From the NCBI GenBank assembly GCA_947303105.1, contig CAMYXQ010000063.1:1-5377 (forward strand): a stretch of 5,377 nt of DNA. The letters are read 5' to 3'. The notes under the pieces were generated by a model. That model worked only from the letters and a program-made list of their open reading frames with translations, searched no databases and had not been told where the DNA came from. The stretch's first letter is position 1, and each line of letters begins with the position of its first letter. The translations under genes were made by a program, and so were the position numbers. This document shows, piece after piece, positions 1 to 5,209 of this stretch. Source of the stretch: an uncultured Caryophanales bacterium (GTDB taxonomy: Bacteria; Bacillota_I; Bacilli_A; RFN20; CAG-826).

Positions 1-123
1 GACTTCGCCGTTCACGACGATGCCGACGACGCTCTTCTTTTCTTCGGGGGCCAAGGCCTTGACCAAATCAAAACCGTTCTTGGCTTCCAAGACGAGTTCT
101 TTCCCTTCGTAGATCACTTTCAT
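1..123 (-). CDS. thrS: Threonyl-tRNA synthetase, N-terminal fragment (TGS domain), runs off the window
   Basis: Only the first 41 codons are present; the gene continues beyond position 1. Full-length ThrRS charges tRNA-Thr with threonine in the cytoplasm. The visible part starts MKVIYEGKELVLE and ends VVGIVVNGEV. It has the beta-strand, helix, beta-strand layout of the TGS domain at the ThrRS N terminus, including the typical V-N-G-E strand that precedes the 'VxDL' region. The ATG at 123 is supported by AAGGAG at 136-131 with a 7-base spacer. The identification rests on three points together: the TGS-like start, the T-box leader just upstream, and a candidate ACC (Thr) specifier in that leader. 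The catalytic and anticodon-binding domains lie outside the window. Another TGS-domain protein (for example a Rel/Spo homologue) is much less likely, because T-boxes control aminoacylation and amino-acid genes and the domain here is at the extreme N terminus. Confidence 0.82.
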   Translation of the reverse strand, partial: MKVIYEGKELVLEAKNGFDLVKALAPEEKKSVVGIVVNGEV

Positions 124-143
124 GTTGGTTCTCCTTTCGGACG

Positions 144-170
144 AAAATAAAACGTCCTCTCTCAAGGACG
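144..170 (-). terminator. Regulated intrinsic terminator of the thrS T-box leader
   Basis: CGTCCT (170-165) and AGGACG (158-153) form a 6-bp stem with a TGAGAG loop, followed by the T-rich run TTTTATTTT (152-144). The 5' arm of this stem overlaps the 3' arm of the antiterminator (171-163), so the two structures exclude each other, as expected of a transcriptional T-box. The thrS Shine-Dalgarno sequence starts only about 8 bases after the T-run. Confidence 0.88.
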
Positions 171-320
171 CTTCCGCGTGGTACCACCTTGTTTCAGATC
201 GCGATTTCGCGATCCCTTTCCCCGCTTAACGCGCTGGGGTGACGTCAGACTTATTTCGCCTGCTGCTCCAGAGTGGTACTTCGTATAGCTATAGCTATTT
301 AAGCTTGTCTCTTTCTACGC
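153..320 (-). ncRNA. T-box riboswitch leader of thrS (tRNA-Thr responsive attenuator)
   Basis: The leader senses uncharged tRNA and lets transcription continue into thrS only when tRNA-Thr is undercharged. The conserved T-box lies at 190-175. The antiterminator can be drawn exactly: CAAGG (191-187) pairs with CCUUG (167-163), a 7-base bulge UGGUACC (186-180) follows, then ACGC (179-176) pairs with GCGU (171-168) around a GGAA loop. UGGU in the bulge would pair with a tRNA 3' end ACCA. Upstream is a 7-bp hairpin, GATCGCG (214-208) with CGCGATC (203-197), in the Stem III position, and a smaller C/G-rich hairpin at 239-220. A candidate Stem I spans 312-270. In it AGAG pairs with CTCT around an internal loop holding ACC (277-275), a Thr codon followed by A, capped by an ATAGC/GCTAT hairpin (298-285). 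The T-box and antiterminator are read directly; the Stem I fold is my inference by hand. Confidence 0.9.
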
Positions 321-326
321 GAGGAC

Positions 327-354
327 ATAGTAACACGCAAAAAGGCGAAATCAA
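327..354 (-). promoter_or_regulatory. Putative sigma-A promoter of thrS
   Basis: TTGATT (354-349) is a good -35 box. It is separated by 16 bases from TACTAT (332-327), a -10 box preceded by TG at 335-334, making an extended -10 element. The predicted start is near 320, at the 5' edge of the T-box leader, and lies downstream of the terminator that ends the pyk transcript. thrS therefore appears to be its own transcription unit. Confidence 0.65.
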
Positions 355-375
355 GCAATGATTTTGGAATTCATC

Positions 376-407
376 AAAAAAGAGGCCATCCCTATTAGGA
401 CGACCTC
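376..407 (-). terminator. Intrinsic terminator after pyk
   Basis: GAGGTCGTCC (407-398) pairs along all 10 positions (two G-U pairs) with GGATGGCCTC (391-382) around a TAATAG loop, followed by six T (381-376). It begins 6 bases after the pyk stop codon, closes the pfkA-pyk operon and insulates the thrS promoter. Confidence 0.93.
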
Positions 408-413
408 ATTTTC

Positions 414-1871
414 TCAGTCGTAATCGCGGATTTCGTTCACGTGAAGGATGCGCATGAAGTTGGTGTTCCCTGCGCCTGTGGGCGTGCCGCCCGCCAGAAG
501 AACCGGATCTCCGGCTTTAAGGCCAAGGTTACGGGCGACCTTCAACGCGAGGGCTTCCATCTCTTCGACAAAGTCGGGCATCGTCGTCTTGATGAGGACG
601 CTGTAGACGCCCCACACCCAGCCGGAGTTCAGGCAGGCGTGCCGGGAGCTCGTGATCGAGATGACCGGGCAGCAAGGCCTTGCCTTGGCGATGCGGACGG
701 AAGAACGTCCGGTCTGCGAGAAGTTGATGATGAGCTTTGCTCCGATGAGCAAAGCCGTATTGGCGATCGAGTTGGCGATGGCGTCGTTATTCGTTCGCAA
801 ACTCGTCTCATAAGCCTCACGAGCCAGGGATTCGTATGGCAAGTGTTCTTCCATCGTTCTCGCGATGCGGGCCTGCATCTTGACCGATTCCTCGGGATAG
901 ATGCCCGAAGCGGTTTCACCGCTTAGCATGACGCAGTCGCAGCCTTCGTTGATCGCGGTCGCGACGTCGCCGACTTCGGCGCGGGTCGGACGCGGATGGG
1001 TGGTCATTGAGTCTAACATCTGGGTGGCGACGATGACCGGTTTGCCGGCCCGACGGCACACATCGATGATGCGCTTCTGCGCGAGCGGAACGAGTTCGGC
1101 GGCGATTTCATCGCCGAGGTCGCCTCTCGCGACCATGATGCCATCGGCGATCTCCACGATTTCCTCAAGCTTCTCAAGCCCTTCCGGATTCTCGATCTTG
1201 GCGATGACGGGAAGGCCGGGGCGGCCGAGTTTGGCCAGGAGGTTCTTCATATCGAGGACATCTTCCGGTCGCCTCGTGAACGAGGCGAAGATGACAGTCA
1301 CGTCATGTTCGATGCCGAAGGCGATGTCTTCCTCATCCTGCTTGGAGATGAACGGCATCGATAAGGTGCTATGGGGAAGATTCATGCTCTTCTTGTCTTT
1401 GAGGGGATGGGAGTTGGTCGCTTCGACGACGAGCTCACGCTTCTTGGCGTCTTTCTCGCGGACGACGAGCTCCAAATTGCCGTCGTCGATGAGGATGTTA
1501 TCACCGACTTTGACGTCGTCAAAGAGGCCGGGATAAGAACAGGAGAACCGTTCTTTGTTGCCGAGGACTTCCCCGGGGACGATCCGAAGGATATCGCCGG
1601 TCTGGAGTTCGACTTTGCCGTTCTCCATAAGGCCGGTCCGGATCTCCGGACCCTTGGTGTCCAAGGCGATGGGGATATAGATGCCTTTTTCTTTCTCAAA
1701 GGCCTTGATCATCTCGATTTTCTGGGCCTGGCCCTCATAGGTGCCGTGGCTGAAATTGATGCGGGCGACGTTCATCCCGGCGTCATAGAGTTTTTCGATC
1801 ATCTCCGGGGTGTCGCTGGAGGGGCCGATCGTCGCGACGATCTTCGTTTTCTTGTCGATAACTAGCCGCAT
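414..1871 (-). CDS. pyk: Pyruvate kinase
   Basis: Catalyses phosphoenolpyruvate + ADP to pyruvate + ATP, the last step of glycolysis, as a cytoplasmic tetramer. The 485-residue product has the family motifs in order: RINFSHG (37-43), DTKGPEIRTG (71-80, entry to the mobile B domain, about 71-170), KIENPEG with the catalytic Lys (225-231), ARGDLG (248-253, metal/PEP site), MLSGETASG (315-323) and the C-terminal signature ending GNTN (468-471). The loop SQTGRSS (385-391) sits where the sugar-phosphate effector binds in other pyruvate kinases. The length matches the basic A/B/C-domain form. It lacks the extra C-terminal PEP-utilising-like domain of Bacillus pyruvate kinase (about 585 residues). 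The start at 1871 is chosen because AAGGAG (1883-1878) lies 6 bases upstream and the protein begins as the family does (KKTKIVATIGPSS); an upstream in-frame extension of 16 residues overlaps pfkA and looks non-coding. Residue 254 is Asp where the family usually has Val. The stop is TGA. Confidence 0.97.
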   Translation of the reverse strand: MRLVIDKKTKIVATIGPSSDTPEMIEKLYDAGMNVARINFSHGTYEGQAQKIEMIKAFEKEKGIYIPIALDTKGPEIRTGLMENGKVELQTGDILRIVPGEVLGNKERFSCSYPGLFDDVKVGDNILIDDGNLELVVREKDAKKRELVVEATNSHPLKDKKSMNLPHSTLSMPFISKQDEEDIAFGIEHDVTVIFASFTRRPEDVLDMKNLLAKLGRPGLPVIAKIENPEGLEKLEEIVEIADGIMVARGDLGDEIAAELVPLAQKRIIDVCRRAGKPVIVATQMLDSMTTHPRPTRAEVGDVATAINEGCDCVMLSGETASGIYPEESVKMQARIARTMEEHLPYESLAREAYETSLRTNNDAIANSIANTALLIGAKLIINFSQTGRSSVRIAKARPCCPVISITSSRHACLNSGWVWGVYSVLIKTTMPDFVEEMEALALKVARNLGLKAGDPVLLAGGTPTGAGNTNFMRILHVNEIRDYD

Positions 1872-1884
1872 AAATCTCTCCTTA
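1872..1884 (-). promoter_or_regulatory. pyk ribosome binding site containing the pfkA stop codon
   Basis: The pfkA stop TAA (1884-1882) forms the first bases of TAAGGAG, the pyk Shine-Dalgarno sequence, with a 6-base spacer to the pyk ATG at 1871. A ribosome terminating on pfkA therefore sits on the pyk initiation site, which favours translational coupling and fixes the pyk start. Confidence 0.8.
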
Positions 1885-2847
1885 TTTGAGGTTGTCGATG
1901 AGGCGGAGCATGGAGACATGCTTATCGCGCGGGAGGGCGAGGGCTTCGTAGATGTCGTAGTCGACCAGCTTATTGTCGACTAAGCCGATGCAGATGCCGC
2001 TCTTGCCGGCGAGCAAGCAGTCAACAGCGTAGGCGCCCATACGCGCCGCGAGGATGCGGTCGAAGGCGCTCGGGGCGCCGCCGCGCTGCACGTGGCCGAG
2101 GACGGTCGCGCGGGTGACGAAACCGGTCTCATCTTCAATTTGCTTCGCAAATTCATGGATGTTCGGGTAAAGCTTTTCGGAAACGAGGATGAGCGCTCTC
2201 TTGCGCTCTTTGCGTTCGGAGTAGCCGCGCATCGTGGAGAACACTTCGGTGTCGGGAATCGGATGGTCGGGGGTGAGGATCATCTCGACGCCTTCGGCGA
2301 TGCCGGCGAAAAGGGCGAGGTCGCCGCAATGGTTGCCCATGACTTCGATCAGATGGCAACGGTTATGCGATTCGGTGGTATCACGGATTTTATCGACACA
2401 GTCGATAATCGTATTAAGGCAGGTATCGAAACCGATGGTGTAGTCGGTCGAAGCGATGTCGTTGTCGATCGTGCCGGGAAGGGCGACGCAGTTGATGCCC
2501 ATCTCGGATAGCTTCTTGGCGCCCATGTAGGAGCCGTCGCCGCCGATGACGACCAAGGCTTCGATGCCGTGTTTCTTCAGGTTTTCGATCGCTTGCTGAC
2601 GGACCGATTCCAACTTGAATTCCGGCAGACGGGCGGTGCGCAAAATCGTTCCGCCTCGCGTGACGATGTTGGAAACGCTGTCGCGATCCATTTGGAAAAT
2701 GTCGTCTTCGACGAGACCTTTGTATCCTTCGCGGACCCCAAAGACCTCAAGTCCGTACGCCAAGCCGGCGCGGACGACGGCGCGGATCGCGCAGTTCATG
2801 CCAGGGGCGTCGCCCCCGGAGGTGATGATTCCGATACGTTTGACCAT
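1882..2847 (-). CDS. pfkA: ATP-dependent 6-phosphofructokinase
   Basis: Phosphorylates fructose 6-phosphate to fructose 1,6-bisphosphate, the committed step of glycolysis. The 321-residue product matches the bacterial PfkA length (about 320) and aligns with E. coli PfkA almost without gaps. Motifs: TSGGDAPGMN (9-18, nucleotide site), TARLPEF (71-77), GGDGS (102-106; Gly in this motif marks ATP rather than PPi as donor), PGTIDND with catalytic Asp128 (124-130), IGFDT (138-142), the fructose-6-phosphate Arg163 and Arg246, and LGHVQRGG (250-257). Glu188 corresponds to the allosteric-site Glu187 of classical PfkA, so effector control by ADP/PEP is plausible. One departure: the usual EVMGR reads EVMGN (Asn172). 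The start at 2847 (MVKRIGIITSGG) fits the family and has GAGGG upstream; a longer frame reaching 2934 would add 29 residues with no family counterpart and would run through the promoter. It is the first gene of the operon, followed by pyk after 10 bases. Confidence 0.97.
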   Translation of the reverse strand: MVKRIGIITSGGDAPGMNCAIRAVVRAGLAYGLEVFGVREGYKGLVEDDIFQMDRDSVSNIVTRGGTILRTARLPEFKLESVRQQAIENLKKHGIEALVVIGGDGSYMGAKKLSEMGINCVALPGTIDNDIASTDYTIGFDTCLNTIIDCVDKIRDTTESHNRCHLIEVMGNHCGDLALFAGIAEGVEMILTPDHPIPDTEVFSTMRGYSERKERKRALILVSEKLYPNIHEFAKQIEDETGFVTRATVLGHVQRGGAPSAFDRILAARMGAYAVDCLLAGKSGICIGLVDNKLVDYDIYEALALPRDKHVSMLRLIDNLK

Positions 2848-2880
2848 GATAAAACCCTCGATTTCTCTAAATCCACGCTC

Positions 2881-2910
2881 ATTATAACGAGCGAGATTAT
2901 CCTTGACCAA
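2881..2910 (-). promoter_or_regulatory. Putative pfkA-pyk promoter
   Basis: A consensus -10 box TATAAT (2886-2881) lies 18 bases from TTGGTC (2910-2905) as the -35 box. The predicted start is near 2874, giving a 5' leader of about 27 bases with GAGGG before the pfkA ATG at 2847. The -35 box sits in the centre of a perfect inverted repeat (2897-2916). Confidence 0.7.
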
Positions 2911-2916
2911 GGATAA
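2897..2916. repeat. Perfect 9+9 inverted repeat over the pfkA -35 box, candidate operator
   Basis: TTATCCTTG (2897-2905) and its exact reverse complement CAAGGATAA (2908-2916) are separated by two bases. The repeat is too tightly spaced to be a good hairpin, but has the symmetry and size of a dimeric repressor site. It covers the whole -35 box and part of the spacer of the pfkA promoter, so bound protein would be expected to block RNA polymerase. A further GGTCAA at 2929-2934 is inverted relative to TTGACC at 2903-2908 and could be an accessory half-site. I do not recognise the motif as a known regulator site; it does not fit the CcpA cre consensus. Confidence 0.6.
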
Positions 2917-2971
2917 CTTGATTGTTAAGGTCAAAAATTCAGTGTTTATCGATGTTTTCGTTCGATGAGAT

Positions 2972-2986
2972 TTGCGGTCGCCGCAA
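2972..2986. repeat. Short inverted repeat upstream of dnaB
   Basis: TTGCGG (2972-2977) and CCGCAA (2981-2986) flank TCG. Just downstream are three consecutive TGCG units (2995-3006) and the palindrome GTGCGCAC (3002-3009). This is the dnaB-proximal half of the divergent region. The elements could be protein-binding sites or chance in a G+C-rich stretch. Confidence 0.3.
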
Positions 2987-3013
2987 TTTCATAATGCGTG
3001 CGTGCGCACAATT

Positions 3014-3022
3014 TGCTATACT
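3014..3022 (+). promoter_or_regulatory. Putative extended -10 promoter of dnaB-dnaI
   Basis: TGC followed by TATACT (3017-3022) is an extended -10 element with a near-consensus hexamer. No convincing -35 box lies 16-18 bases upstream. Initiation 6-9 bases downstream would fall at about 3028-3031, immediately before the dnaB ATG at 3032. A weaker alternative, TTGACC (2903-2908) with TAAGGT (2926-2931), would give a longer leader. Confidence 0.45.
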
Positions 3023-3031
3023 CGAAAAGCA

Positions 3032-4291
3032 ATGAAAGACTTACCTTTGTCCAATGACTTATTCGAAATCGCGATGACCGAAAGCCTTACCGATGTCGGG
3101 GTCGAGGTTCTGACCGATCTTTATATGCCGATCATCGGCGCCGAGGCCGTGGGCCTCTATTTGAAGTTGGTCCGTTTGGCCGCCGAAGAGGGGGAACTTG
3201 CCTCCCATGACCGGATCTTCGAAGGCACCTTGCTTTCGCCGGGCGACTTTTTCGAAGGCCGCAAAAACCTCGAGGCGATTGGCCTCCTTTCAACGAAAAT
3301 GCTCGGTGAACAGGGAGAAATCCGCGTTTTCCGTTATGAATTATTCGTTCCGATCGACGCCAAAGTGTTTCTCAAAAACCCCCTTCTTTCGAAAGCCCTC
3401 AAGCAATCGACTTCATCCGATTATGTTTCCGCGATGAAGAAACGTTATAAATTGACGAAAAAGGAATCTATCAAAGGTACCGATATCAGCGCCAATTTCA
3501 CCGATGTTTTCCAGGTTGGCGAAGATCTCGACATCTCCCTCTCTGGCAAACTTCGTTCCGGCTCGAAAGGCGGAAGGATCAAAACCTACTTGGACATCGA
3601 TGCCGTCCTTGCTTATCTCCGCGAGAAATTCAACCCGGAGATCGACGGGACTTCCTTCAGCCGCGATGAGCTTTCCCGCGTTGAAATGATCGCCGTTAAG
3701 TATAACTACAGCGATGAAGCGACCGCCGACTTGCTTATTCCGTCAATCAATATGGAAAATCCCTTTGGTGAGAGAATCGATTTCGCTCACTTCGAAAAGG
3801 TCTGCAAGGAATCCCAGGGCATGCGTTATCTCAAGCGCGAAACCGCCCCGAAGACCAATCGCGTCATTCGCGGGCAAACCGATGAAGCCGTCTTGCTCCG
3901 TCAGATGAACGAGCTGACCGCCGAGGAATTCCTCGCCAAGCGCCAAAATGGCGCCCGTTTGGTCCAATCCGACCGCGCTTTGATCGAATATCTCCGCACC
4001 GAATTGCTGTTGCCGGATCCCGTCATCAGCGCCCTCTTGGACTATGTCCTCGAGAAACAAGACAACCAGTTGCCGCCTCGCTATGTCGAGAAGGTCGCCG
4101 GCTCTCTTGCCCGCTGCGGATTCGACAATGCCGTTGACGCTTATAACTATCTCCACAAACCGTCCAAAGGAAGCAAGACGGCTAAAACCGTCGCTCCGAA
4201 GGCGGAAGATAAGCCCGAAGGAAAGCCAACTGCCGAAGAAGATGCCCCGTCTTTCGATGAGCTCATGCGCATGATGCGGGAGGGTAAATAA
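3032..4291 (+). CDS. dnaB: DnaB-type replication initiation / membrane attachment protein (primosome, Bacillus nomenclature)
   Basis: In Bacillus this protein acts with DnaD and DnaI to load the replicative helicase at oriC and at restart sites, and associates with the membrane. The 419-residue product matches Bacillus DnaB (about 470) at both ends. Residues about 10-110 form the N-terminal winged-helix region (LTDLYMPIIGAEAVGLY at 28-44, then a NLEAIGLL helix). A first helical DnaD/DnaB-like segment lies at about 208-260 and the DnaB_2 domain at about 295-375 (LLPDPVISALLDYVLEK, then LPPRYVEKVAGSLARCGF). A charged Lys/Glu/Pro-rich tail (376-419) looks disordered. The family YxxxIxxxW signature reads Y351, V355 and Leu359 instead of Trp. 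The ATG at 3032 is chosen because homology begins there; no Shine-Dalgarno sequence precedes it and a -10 element ends 9 bases upstream, suggesting a leaderless or near-leaderless mRNA. In-frame TTG (2972) and GTG (3002) starts also lack ribosome binding sites. It abuts dnaI directly. Confidence 0.87.
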   Translation: MKDLPLSNDLFEIAMTESLTDVGVEVLTDLYMPIIGAEAVGLYLKLVRLAAEEGELASHDRIFEGTLLSPGDFFEGRKNLEAIGLLSTKMLGEQGEIRVFRYELFVPIDAKVFLKNPLLSKALKQSTSSDYVSAMKKRYKLTKKESIKGTDISANFTDVFQVGEDLDISLSGKLRSGSKGGRIKTYLDIDAVLAYLREKFNPEIDGTSFSRDELSRVEMIAVKYNYSDEATADLLIPSINMENPFGERIDFAHFEKVCKESQGMRYLKRETAPKTNRVIRGQTDEAVLLRQMNELTAEEFLAKRQNGARLVQSDRALIEYLRTELLLPDPVISALLDYVLEKQDNQLPPRYVEKVAGSLARCGFDNAVDAYNYLHKPSKGSKTAKTVAPKAEDKPEGKPTAEEDAPSFDELMRMMREGK

Positions 4292-5209
4292 ATGGCGAAG
4301 AACGACATGGAATTGCTCGATATCAACCTGATTAATACCGGAGCCGCCGAAAACGAGAAAACCCTCCGGGATGCGGTTATCGAACTTAAAAACGACGCGA
4401 ATGTCTCCAAAATCATCCGCGAATTCAAACTCAACGACGAAGACATCCTGCATTATATGCCGATGCTTCTCGATTACCGCAAGGACCGCGCGGTCTGCGA
4501 TCACTGCCCTGGCTTATCCGCTTGTCCAAAGGACAACCCCGGCAGCGTCGTCGGCTTTGTCGTCGATGGCGGTTTCTTGACCAGACAGACTTCCCTTTGC
4601 GATCTTTATCGCCGTAAACTGCGCGTCGTCCGCGCCTATAAGTACGGTGATTATGACCCCGAGCTCCTCGATGAGAGGATGCGCGCCAATGCGTACGCCA
4701 ATGAGCGCAAGCTTTGGGCAAACCTCATCCAGGCCCAGAAGGATCCTTCCAAGAACTGGGTTTATGTCGATGATGAGATGACTGCGGCCATGAAGCACAT
4801 CATGGCGTTCACCAACTCCCTTGCGGAAGAATTCGGCGTTTCGATCGCGGCGATCGACCATCTGAGAACCCTCGATGCCCTCAAAGAAGAAGGCACCAAA
4901 GAAAAGAAGAAATTCGCCGAGGATATGAAAACGATCAAAAACGTCGATATATTAATCCTCAACAACTTTGCTTCCGAATATAAAAACGACTATATCCGCG
5001 ACCAAATCATCCTGCCGATTCTCACCGATCGCGCGGTGAATAAGAAGATGACGATTCTCGTTTCGGCTTACTCGCTAGAGACCGCTTGCAAGATGTATGC
5101 CGGCCGCTTCAGCGACGGCAAAGAACAGGCCGCCAGAATGAAAAAAATCCTCCTCGCGAATGTGAACGAAGAAGTCATTTTCACCCCGGGAGTAGAGGAT
5201 CGTTTCTAA
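4292..5209 (+). CDS. dnaI: DnaI-type helicase loader with degenerate AAA+ ATPase site
   Basis: Bacillus DnaI is an AAA+ ATPase that loads the replicative helicase. At 305 residues this protein is close to Bacillus DnaI (311) and follows dnaB without a gap (dnaB TAA 4289-4291, dnaI ATG 4292; GGAGG about 8 bases upstream). The N-terminal half is helical, then has a Cys cluster (C69, H71, C72, C78, C103) like the zinc-binding helicase-interaction domain of DnaI, although the His ligand seen after the CxxC in Bacillus has no equivalent. The C-terminal half (about 155-305) aligns gap-free with the DnaI AAA+ core in two long blocks. In them the P-loop GKFGVGKT is replaced by DDEMTAAM (160-167), Walker B LMLDD by LILNN (221-225) and the sensor-1 SSN by VSA (257-259). 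Arg236 and the AARM segment with Arg282 are kept. I infer a loader or scaffold that does not use ATP. Identity rests on the gene neighbour, length and aligned pattern from memory. Confidence 0.83.
   Translation: MAKNDMELLDINLINTGAAENEKTLRDAVIELKNDANVSKIIREFKLNDEDILHYMPMLLDYRKDRAVCDHCPGLSACPKDNPGSVVGFVVDGGFLTRQTSLCDLYRRKLRVVRAYKYGDYDPELLDERMRANAYANERKLWANLIQAQKDPSKNWVYVDDEMTAAMKHIMAFTNSLAEEFGVSIAAIDHLRTLDALKEEGTKEKKKFAEDMKTIKNVDILILNNFASEYKNDYIRDQIILPILTDRAVNKKMTILVSAYSLETACKMYAGRFSDGKEQAARMKKILLANVNEEVIFTPGVEDRF

Noticed and set aside
208..214. GATCGCG/CGCGATC hairpin at 214-197 as an independent terminator or operator
   Set aside because: It has no T-run and sits exactly where Stem III of a T-box leader belongs.
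285..298. ATAGCTATAGCTAT repeat as a tandem-repeat or recombination site
   Set aside because: It is better explained as the hairpin capping Stem I of the T-box leader.
901..1536. 211-codon plus-strand open frame opposite pyk
   Set aside because: A Ser/Arg-rich antisense shadow of the pyruvate kinase gene. Other plus-strand frames opposite pyk and pfkA (441-926, 1371-1865, 2092-2511, 2569-2916) were rejected for the same reason.
414..1919. Longer pyk starting at 1919
   Set aside because: The extra 16 residues overlap the pfkA coding end, have no family counterpart and lack a ribosome binding site, whereas the ATG at 1871 has an excellent one.
1882..2934. Longer pfkA starting at 2934
   Set aside because: The extra 29 codons would be read from the promoter and inverted repeat. 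PfkA proteins begin a few residues before the TSGGDAPGMN motif.
2972..3031. N-terminal extension of dnaB from TTG 2972
   Set aside because: The 20 residues (rich in Cys and Arg) do not match the DnaB N terminus and would cover the putative -10 element; no ribosome binding site precedes the TTG.
3743..4504. 253-codon open frame on the minus strand opposite the dnaB/dnaI junction
   Set aside because: It lies wholly antisense to two recognisable genes and crosses their boundary. Its composition is what reversed codons of those genes give, and no family motif or plausible ribosome binding site was seen.
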